DNA from: Bacteroidales bacterium
GTDB lineage: Bacteria; Bacteroidota; Bacteroidia; Bacteroidales; F082
DNA: 64,000 nt
Assembly (NCBI GenBank): GCA_016291135.1
Contig: JAEFAE010000001.1
Coordinates: forward strand, 1-64,000
Reading direction: 5' to 3'
The notes under the pieces are model-generated. The model did not search any database and was not told the DNA's origin. It was given only the letters and a program-made list of their open reading frames with translations. This document shows positions 6,942 through 16,600 of the stretch, one piece after another. The translations under genes were made by a program, and so were the position numbers. The number at the start of each line of letters is the position of its first letter. Position 1 is the stretch's first letter.

Positions 6942-9900
6942 TTGTCGGAAACGCCATCCCATAGCATCTATTCCGGCCTCGTCGGCTCCGCAAAGGCCTT
7001 CGCCGTTGAAGAACACTTCCGCCAAAACGGCGGACAGCATCTTGTTGTGTGTGCCACCAAGGAGGACGCCGCCTATTTCTACAACGACCTGGAGGCCATG
7101 TTCGGGGAACGGAACCTCGACTACAGCAAGAAGCAGATCCTCTTCTACCCCACCTCCTACAAACGGCCTTATGAACCCGAGCGACCCGACAACACCTACA
7201 TCCTCTCGCGCACCGAGGTGCTGCAACGCGTCTCTACCAGCGAGCGCAAGACCGTCATCGTCACCTACCCCGAGGCGCTCAGCGAGAAGGTGTTCACCCG
7301 CAGGCTGCTGGCCAAGAACACCTTCAAGGTGAAGCAAGGCGACCGCGTCAACCTCGACTTCCTCACCGACCTGCTCTACGAATACGGCTTCGAGAACGTG
7401 GACTTTGTGGTGGAACCCGGACAGTTCGCCCTCCGCGGCGGCCTCATCGACGTGTTTTCCTTTGCCAACGACAACCCCTACCGTATCGAGTTTTTCGGCG
7501 ACGAGATCGACTCCATCCGTAGCTTCGACATCGCCAGCCAGCTCTCCATCGAACGGCTGAACCAGATCGTCCTGTTGCCCAACTTGCAACAGCGGGCCTT
7601 CATCGAGGAACGCGAGTCGATCTTGGAATACATGCCCAAATCGGTGACGGTGTGGATCGAGGAGGCCCAATTCCTTCCCACACAGATCGACCAGGAATAC
7701 GAGCGGGCCGTGGAAGCCTGGGAAAAAGCGGCGGAGGCGGAACGCAACAGCGAAACCCTCAGCGAAGTTCAAACGGAAAACAGCGGCAGGGTGGCCCCCG
7801 GACAACTGTTTTCCAAATCGGAAGCGCTGCTGAAGGCCCTGGAAGCCCACCCCACCATCGAATTCGGAAAACAAAAGACCGAAGATCGCGGCAGCCTTCG
7901 GTCTTCTGAAGCCAATCTTCGGTCTTCCAAAGAATTCCACACCACCCCCCAGCCCATCTTCAACAAGAACTTCCAGCTCCTCATCGACAACCTCAACGAA
8001 TACAAGGAGAAGGGCTACCGCATCGTCCTCTATTCGGAGAGCTCCAAGCAACTCGACCGTATCCAGGCCATCCTCAACGACCTACAACACCACGACGAGC
8101 TGCACGCTGACTTCGAGCGCAAGCTCATCGCCATCCACGCCGGCTTCATCGACCACGACCGTAAGGTCTGCTGCTACACCGACCACCAGATCTTCGAGCG
8201 TTACCACCGCTACCACCTGCGCGACAACTTCTCGAGCAAACAGGCCATCACGCTCAAGGACCTCTACGACCTCAAGCCCGGCGACTACGTCACTCACATC
8301 GACCATGGCATCGGCCGCTTCGAAGGGCTGGTCACCATCGAACTGCACGGCAAGGAGCAGGAGGTGCTGCGCATCACCTACAACCACGGCGACACCTTAT
8401 ATATTAGTGTGCATTCGCTGCACCAGATCGCCAAGTACAGCTCCAAGGACGGCGCCGAGCCCAGCCTGAGCACCCTTGGGTCCAACACCTGGAACCGACT
8501 CAAGTCGAAGACCAAGAGCAAGGTGAAGGACATCGCCCGCGAGCTCATCCAGCTCTACGCCGAACGCAAGCGGAGCAAGGGCTTCTCCTTCGCCCCCGAC
8601 AGCTACCTCCAGACCGAGCTCGAGGCCTCCTTCCTCTACGAAGACACCCCCGACCAGCTCAAGGCCACCAACGACGTCAAGCGCGACATGGAGTCGGAGA
8701 GCCCCATGGACCGTCTCATCTGCGGCGATGTGGGCTTCGGCAAGACCGAGATCGCCATCCGCGCCGCCTTCAAGGCCGCCACCGACAGCAAACAGGTGGC
8801 CGTGCTCGTGCCCACCACGGTGCTCGCCCTGCAACATTACCAGACGTTCAGCTCCCGACTCAACGGCTTCCCCGTCACCATCGAATACCTCAACCGCTTC
8901 AAGACCGCCAAGCAGCAGAAGGAGATCCTCAAACGACTCGAAGACGGACAGATCGACATCATCATCGGCACCCACCGCCTCACCGGAAAAGACGTCAAGT
9001 TCAAGGACCTCGGCCTGCTCATCATCGACGAGGAGCAGAAATTCGGCGTCTCCGTCAAGGAGAAGCTCAAGGAGATGAAGGCCAACGTCGATACCTTGAC
9101 CCTTACCGCCACGCCCATCCCCCGCACCCTGCAGTTCTCGATGATGGGTGCCCGCGACCTCAGCGTCATCAACACGCCGCCCCCCAACCGCTACCCCGTG
9201 CAGACCGAGCTTCGCACCTTCGACGGCGCCCTCATCCGCGAGGCCATCCAGTTCGAGCTCGCCCGCAACGGCCAAGTCTTCTTCATCCACAACCGGGTGC
9301 AGAACATCATGGACCTGCACGACCTCATCCTCAGCTACGTGCCAGGGTGCCGCATCGCCGTGGCCCACGGCCAGATGGAAGGCGCCAAGCTGGAGCAGAT
9401 CATGCTCGACTTCATCCAAGGCGAATACGACGTCCTCCTGTGCACCACCATCGTGGAGTCGGGCCTCGACATCCCCAACGCCAATACCATTATCGTCAAC
9501 GACGCCCACCGCTACGGGCTCAGCGACCTGCACCAGCTGCGCGGCCGCGTGGGACGCTCCAACAAGAAGGCCTTCTGCTACTTGCTCACCCCGCCCCTGG
9601 CCACCCTCACCGAAGAGGCTCGCAAACGGCTGCGCGCCCTCGAGGAGTTCTCCGACCTGGGCAACGGCATCAACATCGCCATGCGCGACCTCGACATCCG
9701 GGGTGCAGGCAACCTGTTGGGGGCAGAACAGTCCGGCTTCATCAACGACATCGGCTTCGAGACCTACCACAAGATCCTCGACGAGGCCATCGCCGAACTC
9801 AAGACGAACGAGTTCGCCGACCTCTTCGACAAGGAGAAGGAGCTCGTGTACGTCACCGACTGCGCCATCGAGACTGACATGGAGGTGCTGCTTCCCTCCG

Positions 9901-10304
9901 ACTACATCAACGCCACCGCCGAGCGCATCAGCCTCTACACCGAGCTCGACCACATCGCCACCGAGGAACGTCTCCAAGAATTCAGCAAAAACCTGGAAGA
10001 CCGTTTCGGTCCCCTGCCCAAACCCGTCATCGACCTGCTCAATACCGTGCGGCTCCGCTGGATTGCCAAGGACCTGGGCTTCGAGAAGATCGCCCTGCGC
10101 GACAACTTGATGATTGCGCATTTCGTAAGCAACCAAGAATCAGCCTATTACGAAACTGAGACCTATCAGCAGGTGATGCAGTACATCATCGGCCATCCCA
10201 AACGTTGCGCCCTGAAAGAGGCCCATGGCAAGCTCATCCTCACCATCAAAGAGGTGTCGACGGTCACCCAGGCCTTGGACGTAGTCAGGGCCATGGTTCA
10301 CTGA
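6942..10304 (+). CDS. mfd: Transcription-repair coupling factor Mfd
   Basis: ATP-dependent translocase that removes stalled RNA polymerase from lesions and recruits UvrA. Domain order: UvrB-like N-terminal part (to about residue 370), RNA polymerase-interacting CarD-like domain (about 446-500, GDYVTHIDHGIGRFEGLV), helicase core with Walker A GDVGFGKTE near 595 and DEEQ near 694, helicase C-terminal lobe, RGAGNLLGAEQSG, and the TRCF C-terminal domain. The reading frame opens inside hutU, but the only plausible start after the hutU stop is TTG at 6942, giving 1120 residues. That leaves only about 12 residues before the conserved SGLVGSAKAF, shorter than I expect. An extra ~20-residue segment encoded by palindromic DNA interrupts the UvrB-like part (see 7875-7927). 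Confidence 0.92.
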   Translation: MSETPSHSIYSGLVGSAKAFAVEEHFRQNGGQHLVVCATKEDAAYFYNDLEAMFGERNLDYSKKQILFYPTSYKRPYEPERPDNTYILSRTEVLQRVSTSERKTVIVTYPEALSEKVFTRRLLAKNTFKVKQGDRVNLDFLTDLLYEYGFENVDFVVEPGQFALRGGLIDVFSFANDNPYRIEFFGDEIDSIRSFDIASQLSIERLNQIVLLPNLQQRAFIEERESILEYMPKSVTVWIEEAQFLPTQIDQEYERAVEAWEKAAEAERNSETLSEVQTENSGRVAPGQLFSKSEALLKALEAHPTIEFGKQKTEDRGSLRSSEANLRSSKEFHTTPQPIFNKNFQLLIDNLNEYKEKGYRIVLYSESSKQLDRIQAILNDLQHHDELHADFERKLIAIHAGFIDHDRKVCCYTDHQIFERYHRYHLRDNFSSKQAITLKDLYDLKPGDYVTHIDHGIGRFEGLVTIELHGKEQEVLRITYNHGDTLYISVHSLHQIAKYSSKDGAEPSLSTLGSNTWNRLKSKTKSKVKDIARELIQLYAERKRSKGFSFAPDSYLQTELEASFLYEDTPDQLKATNDVKRDMESESPMDRLICGDVGFGKTEIAIRAAFKAATDSKQVAVLVPTTVLALQHYQTFSSRLNGFPVTIEYLNRFKTAKQQKEILKRLEDGQIDIIIGTHRLTGKDVKFKDLGLLIIDEEQKFGVSVKEKLKEMKANVDTLTLTATPIPRTLQFSMMGARDLSVINTPPPNRYPVQTELRTFDGALIREAIQFELARNGQVFFIHNRVQNIMDLHDLILSYVPGCRIAVAHGQMEGAKLEQIMLDFIQGEYDVLLCTTIVESGLDIPNANTIIVNDAHRYGLSDLHQLRGRVGRSNKKAFCYLLTPPLATLTEEARKRLRALEEFSDLGNGINIAMRDLDIRGAGNLLGAEQSGFINDIGFETYHKILDEAIAELKTNEFADLFDKEKELVYVTDCAIETDMEVLLPSDYINATAERISLYTELDHIATEERLQEFSKNLEDRFGPLPKPVIDLLNTVRLRWIAKDLGFEKIALRDNLMIAHFVSNQESAYYETETYQQVMQYIIGHPKRCALKEAHGKLILTIKEVSTVTQALDVVRAMVH
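7875..7927 (+). repeat. Palindromic/direct repeat insert inside mfd
   Basis: AAGACCGAAGAT at 7875-7886 is the exact inverse of ATCTTCGGTCTT at 7915-7926. CTTCGGTCTTC also occurs directly repeated at 7896-7906 and 7917-7927 (21-bp period, giving LRSSEAN/LRSSKEF). The insert keeps the reading frame and separates IEFGK from the conserved FHTTPQPIFNKNF. Confidence 0.8.
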
Positions 10305-10669
10305 TAAGCGCATTTTGTTCAAAAAAAATATTTCAAAAATATTCCACTATTCCATTTTTTTGTATATTTGCATGTCCAAAATGGGGCCAAAACCCACGGC
10401 GGACATGCTTAGAACAATTGTTTTAGATTTATAGTTTATTATGACAAACAGCATTGGCACATTGTGTAGTCAGCGCATGAATTTAAGCGGATCTCCCCGG
10501 TTCGCTTCGGCTTTGTTTATAATAAACCCCAAGAACCAACCTTTTTGTACACCTTTTTATATTAATGCAAGAACCCACGGGCAGAGGAAAGTGGATCTGG
10601 AAGCCCAGCAACTCAATCAACTGAAAATTCAATCTAATTAACTAAATTATTAATCAAATTTTTCAACTT
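10305..10669 (+). promoter_or_regulatory. Intergenic region with promoter and ~290-nt leader of the first giant gene
   Basis: A -7 box TATATTTG lies at 10363-10370, so transcription should start near 10377 and leave an unusually long 5' UTR of about 290 nt. A 66-codon frame at 10441-10641 has no recognisable features and I do not call it a gene. No clear terminator follows mfd; only A/T-rich sequence with a weak AATATTT inverted repeat is seen near 10327-10343. Confidence 0.6.
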
Positions 10670-13600
10670 ATGAAAAAAGTTCTATGGATTGCATGCTTAT
10701 TGTGTATGTTGCCGTTCCTCGGCATGGCACAGAATCATGCAGGTCTTGCAATGCAAGACGAGGCGGCAGGCTTTGGACAGGCCCCTGTTTCAAAAGAACT
10801 GCCATCGATGATTCAGTTGAAGAATGTAACTAGGGATGCAGCCGCCGAAGGTGACACCATCGGTGACTTCCATACCATGTACATTCCGCAACAGAACTTC
10901 AATTTTGGTCGTTACTACCACATTGTCCTCGTTGGCTCTACGGCTTACATCACGCAAGTCCGTATGTACAACGACTGGTACTACAGTGCGGCGGATTACT
11001 ACTACAATGCTGAGGAGCAATCCACTGCCCCCGAGTTCCCGGTGTGGGCTTATGCCAACGACTACACCAAAGGCTTCATGACGCTGAATTTCGAAAACGG
11101 TAGCTTCAACCAGAGCACCAACCCGATCAGCTTGAGCATGAACGACATCACCTACGACTACAACCACGGCTACATGCTGGGTACCAAGTTCGGTCGTATC
11201 TACAAGCTGACGCTGGCTACTGAAGAAGGTATCAGCGGCGCTGCCGAATTGATGTACGACTACATCGACCACGACGACCTGAAGCCGGTGGCCATCGCTG
11301 CCGACCTCGACGGTACGCTGTACTTCGTGTCCCTCAGCCCGGACGGCGCTGAGATGTCCAGCCTTTACAAGATGGTCACCAAAGCCGACGGCACCTTCGA
11401 CGAACCCGAAGAGGTCGGAAGCCTTAACTGGCCCGCCTACCACATCCAAACCATGGCCTTCGATCACAACACCCGCAGACTGTTCTGGTGGGCTTGCGAC
11501 ATCGACGGTAACACCATGCTCAAGGAAGTGGACAAGGAAACCGCTGCTTGCACCGACTACTTCCCGGAGACTCCGGAAGGCGACGGTACCACCACTGAAA
11601 TGGGCGGTCTGATCTTCCAGTTCGAATACAGAGACTACACGGTCACCTGCATCAACGAGGAAGGCACCCTCACCCTCGACAATGGTGAAACCACCAACCA
11701 ATACAAGCCCGGTGCCAATGTCAACGTCACCGTGGAGGCTGCCGACTGCCAGACCCTCGATCATCTGGTAGCCCTCAACCACAATGATCACACCGACACC
11801 ATCGCTGTGATCTATAACGACGAACTCGTCGACGGCGTCGGCACCTTTGCCATGCCCGCTTGCGACGTCGATGTGGACGCTGTCTGGTCAGGCAACGAGC
11901 ACACCATCACCGTCACCGTGACCCCGGCTGAGATGCAAGACCAAATCACCACGAATCCCTCCGGTACGGGTGAATGCGGTAGCACCATCACCATCAACTA
12001 CGGTCACCCGGTTGGTTGGATTCTCAACACCAACATGCTGAAAGCCAAGAAAGGCAACACCAACATCACGCTGAACGGTTACCCGAACTACTCGGCCACC
12101 TTCACGATGCCCGACGGCAATGTCGTTGTAACGGGTACCTACAGCCCCATCTCGGTGGCCCAGATCCCGGACATGTGCCAGTGGCAGGCCCTCGAAGGCA
12201 TCCCGTCTTTAACCTGCGGCACCACCTACACCGCCATTGAGTACTACTTCAAGAAACCCGGTGGCAGCTTTGTGAAATTCACCAACGCCGACATGCTCAA
12301 CCCCAACAAGTTCGACAAGGCCGGCACGTGGCAATACTACGTCAAAGTGCAGAACATGTATGGCTGGTTCCAGACCGCTACCATGAGCTTCAATGTCATG
12401 GCTGCCCCGAAGAGCATCGCTATCGAAGGCAACCAGTACAACTGCGACGGCGACAGCATCGTGCTGAACGTGGTTCCGAACCCGACCACCGCTACCATGA
12501 CCGGTACGTTTACCTGGAGCAAGGACGGTGACGAAGTGGCTGTCACTACGGAGCCCAAGCTCGTCATCAACCCCTGCACCACCACGGACGCTGGTATCTA
12601 CACCGTGGTCTTTGCCCCGGGTGCCGATACACAAAACGAAAGCACTTGCGAAGTCGAGACCGAAGAAGGTTACACCGTGAACGTGGCTACGCTGCCCAAC
12701 AAGCCGATCATCGGCGTCGTGGGCGGTGAAAACCCGATCTGCTACCACAGCACCGTTGAGCTTGAATGGCTGAACGGCGTTTTGGATCCCGACGAATACC
12801 TGATCCAGTGGTTCTACATTGATGGCGAAACCGAGGAATGGTATGAGATTGAAGATGCCAACCTCCGCGTCCTCAACACGGCCGAAACCAATACGGTGGT
12901 TGTTTCTGAAGACTCCACCTTCACCATCCAGCCCGTCGACGACAGCATCGTCATCGGTCTGAGCATCCGCTACGCTGGCGACTACATCCTCTGCCACAGA
13001 GAGAGCGATCCGTTCGTTGTCTACGCAAAGGAGAACGTGCCGCTTGAGATTTCCGGCGACCTCGAAACCTGCCAAGGCTTCGTTCCTGCTGAGAGCCCCT
13101 ACCTCGATGGCGAATTCACCAACTTTGTCTGGAAGTTCGACGGCGAAACCGTCCTCGAAGGCGAAGATGCCAACGTCCTCGATTTCGAAAACATCGCTGA
13201 ACTGGGTGTCCTGCTGCAAACGGCTGGCACGCACGTCCTCGATGTGGCTGCCGAAGACGGCAGTGGTTGCACCCTCTATGGCACCTACGACTTCATCGTC
13301 AAGGAATTGCCTGATGTAACCATCACCAACAACATCACCTCCGACACCGCCCACTACAACGACAACCCGGTCGTCACCATCAACGTCTGCTTCGGCGACA
13401 TCGTCGAACTGACCGCTGCCGGTGCCGATGCCTATCGCTGGGGCGATGCCAAGGACGGCGAAACCGAAACCGGTGTCACCAGCACGATCACTTTCGTTGC
13501 TGAAACCTCCACCACCTACTCCGTCTCTGGTATGAGCGAAGAAACGGAATGCTGGAACACCACCACCATCCGTATCAACGTGATCCAACTGCCGACGATC

Positions 13601-16600
13601 ACCTGGATCAACCCGGTGAAGCCTGAGAATCCTCAGGATACCATCGTGTTCAGCATGATCGAAGACGACATCCTCCTCGAAGCCACGCCTGAAGGCGGTA
13701 TCTTCTCCTATGCCATCGCCGGTGAACCCGACGTTGACTACCCGATCCTGGATGAAGAGGGCAACCCCACCAACCACCTGAATCCGTCGCTGCTCGGCAT
13801 TGGCGATTACCTGTTGATCTACAGTGTTGAAGGTGAAAACGGCTGCGCTGCCGAAGACCACATCAACATGTCGATTGAAAAGCGTTACTGGAGCGATCCT
13901 GACATTTGGGACAGCCTCTGGTATCAGAACTGCGAAGAAGCCGGTCAGTTCGAAATCAGCGATCCTCACCAGATGGGTGCTTTCATTGCCCACGTCTATG
14001 GTTTGAACGGCGTTGAACAGAAGGACTTCAGCGGTATCACCATCTACATCACCAACAACATCGACCTCCAAGAGAAGCCTTACTTCTACCGTCCGTTCTG
14101 CGACACCGCTGTGTTCAATGGTACCCTTGACGGTAACGGCAAGATCATCAGCAACATGGTCATCCTCGAGGACGACCTCGATATGAGCATCACGGGTCAC
14201 ATCCGCAACGTCGGCTTCAAAGACGCCAAGATCTCCAACCCGACCAGCGAGACTGTGATCGATGTCGTTGACACCGCCAGCTTCCACAACAGCTTCATCA
14301 CCATGCCGACCTTCGTGAACGTGACCCCGAACTTCGAACCTACGGGCGAAGTCAGAAACGTTTACTATGTTGGTCCTAGAGACGGCGAAGAGGCCCATAT
14401 CTACATGGACAACGCCGCTGAAGAGCCCGTCGTGATCGACCCGGTCGAGAACGAAGCCCTGCTCCACAGAATCAATCCTGACGAAGAACCTGTTGAAGGT
14501 ATCCTCGAAGACTGGGTCTGGCTGCAGAACGACTTTAGCTACTTCTCCTGGACCCTCGATGGTCAAGAGGACGAACAGGTGAACTATGGTTGGCCGATCT
14601 TCATTACCCGCTTCGAGCACCATCACTACATCGTGGTGGCCGACTACGAAGATGGCACGCATGAATTCGAAGGCGCCCAAGAGAACACCATCGACGGTGT
14701 GACCTACACCTATGCCATGAACGGTGACGAGGTGACCATCACCTTCCACCCGGACAACCACATCATCTTCGATACCGTCACCATCATCGCTCACGACTAC
14801 AGAGAGCTTGGTGTTGACCTCGACATCGACTATGAACTTGAAGGCACCAGCTTCACCTTCACCATGCCGCTCGACAGCCTGTATGAACCCGCCTACTGGG
14901 TGGAGATCATCCCGATGCCGCGTAGAGACTACTGGACCGACGGTCCTGAAGTCCTTGGCGAAGGCAACTACAACTACAACCCCGATTGGTACAACGACTG
15001 CGAAAGCGCCAAGGGTCGTTTCGAGATCACCAGCGCTGAAGACCTCGCCGCTCTGGCTTGGGAGGTTGACTTCGGTGGCCACGACTTCGACGGTGTGACC
15101 GTGTGGATCATGGGTCCGGAAGACGGCTTCCTCGATATGGCCGCCCACATGTGGAGACCGATCTACGGCTTCAGAGGCGTTCTCGACGGCACCCACTTCA
15201 TTGTGGATAGCCTCTTCATCAGAGAGAACTATGAAGGTTCTATGCAACCTTACGTCAACGCCATGTTTGTTGACCTCGAAGGTGTTGTCCGCAACATCGG
15301 TATCCAGGATATCGACCTGCCCGAAGGCAGCGCCGTTGTCAGATCCATGGATGACGACTTTGAAGACGACGAATATGACGAAGAACCCATCATGATGTCC
15401 GCTGCTATCGCTTGCAACAGCCTCAAGCCTCGTGAGATTGAGGAAGAACCCGGTAGCGTTTACAACAGCTTCGTGACGGTCAACCCCGACCTCCATATCC
15501 AATATGAAATCGGTGATGAATGGATCAACGTCGTCAACAGCTACACGCTCGACCCGAACGGCAACATGATCGACGGCAACTATGACCCGATCGACTTCGA
15601 CGACCTGCGCGCCTGGGTGGCCGCTGCCAACGCCGATGCCGCTTCACCGGAAGAAGCCCTCTATTGGGATTGGATCCTCGACGAGGAACTCATCAACTAC
15701 TCCTACCCGATCCACGACCCGAACCACGATCCTGGCTTCAACATCACCTACATCCCGAGCACCGAAGACTACCAAGGCGATCCTGAAGGACACGGCTACA
15801 TCTGGGGTCCGACCATCGGTCATGAAGGCGAGACCATTGAGGTCAACTTCAAGCCTGACTACTGCTACGACCTGACCCAGCTCTGGCTGATCCACGACGA
15901 AGACAGCATCGACATCAAGAACGAAATGAGCTTCGAAATGCCCGCCTATCCTGTGACGGTGTACGCAGTCTTCACTCCTTACGAGTGGACCTTGACCATC
16001 AACTACCTCGACATGAATGGCGAACCGCTCGCCGAGCCTGTTGTTTCCACGCAGCACTATGCCGACGAGATTTACGTTTGGTCACCCAGCTTCGAAGGCC
16101 TCGAGCCCGACATGCCGGTGGTCGACACCGTGATGATCTGCGGTAACATGACCATTGACGTCATCTATGACGGTGAAGAACATGCGATCTTCTTCTGCGA
16201 AGACATGATCATCGGAGAAGACGAAGATGGCGAACTTGAGTATGCTGAATGGATCAACTCGATTGTTTACGATGACACTGCCCGCTACACCCACGAGGTG
16301 ACGGTCACCATCGTTCCTGCCGAAGGCTTGTCCATCGGTAACGTTACCATCACCAACATGGACAACGGCGAAGAGGTGGAATACACCAACGGCCCCGGTA
16401 ACTACGACTACACCTTCATCATGCCGCTCGGCGATGTGATGATCTGCGCCGAACCTACCGAAGAGTACTGGGATGACTGGAGCATTGCTGATATCAGCTG
16501 GTTCGTCGGCCACGAAGACGATGACGTCTTTGTCCTGACCACCGACAGCATGCTGGGCGGTCTTGCCGCACTCGTCACCGGTAGAGAATGGTTGTATGAC

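Noticed and set aside
10441-10641. 66-codon frame in the leader of the first giant gene
   Set aside because: No homology, unusual composition, no sign of coding selection; treated as 5' UTR.
12209-15502. 1097-codon open frame opposite the first giant gene
   Set aside because: Antisense shadow caused by biased codon use; no signal peptide, promoter or recognisable motif.
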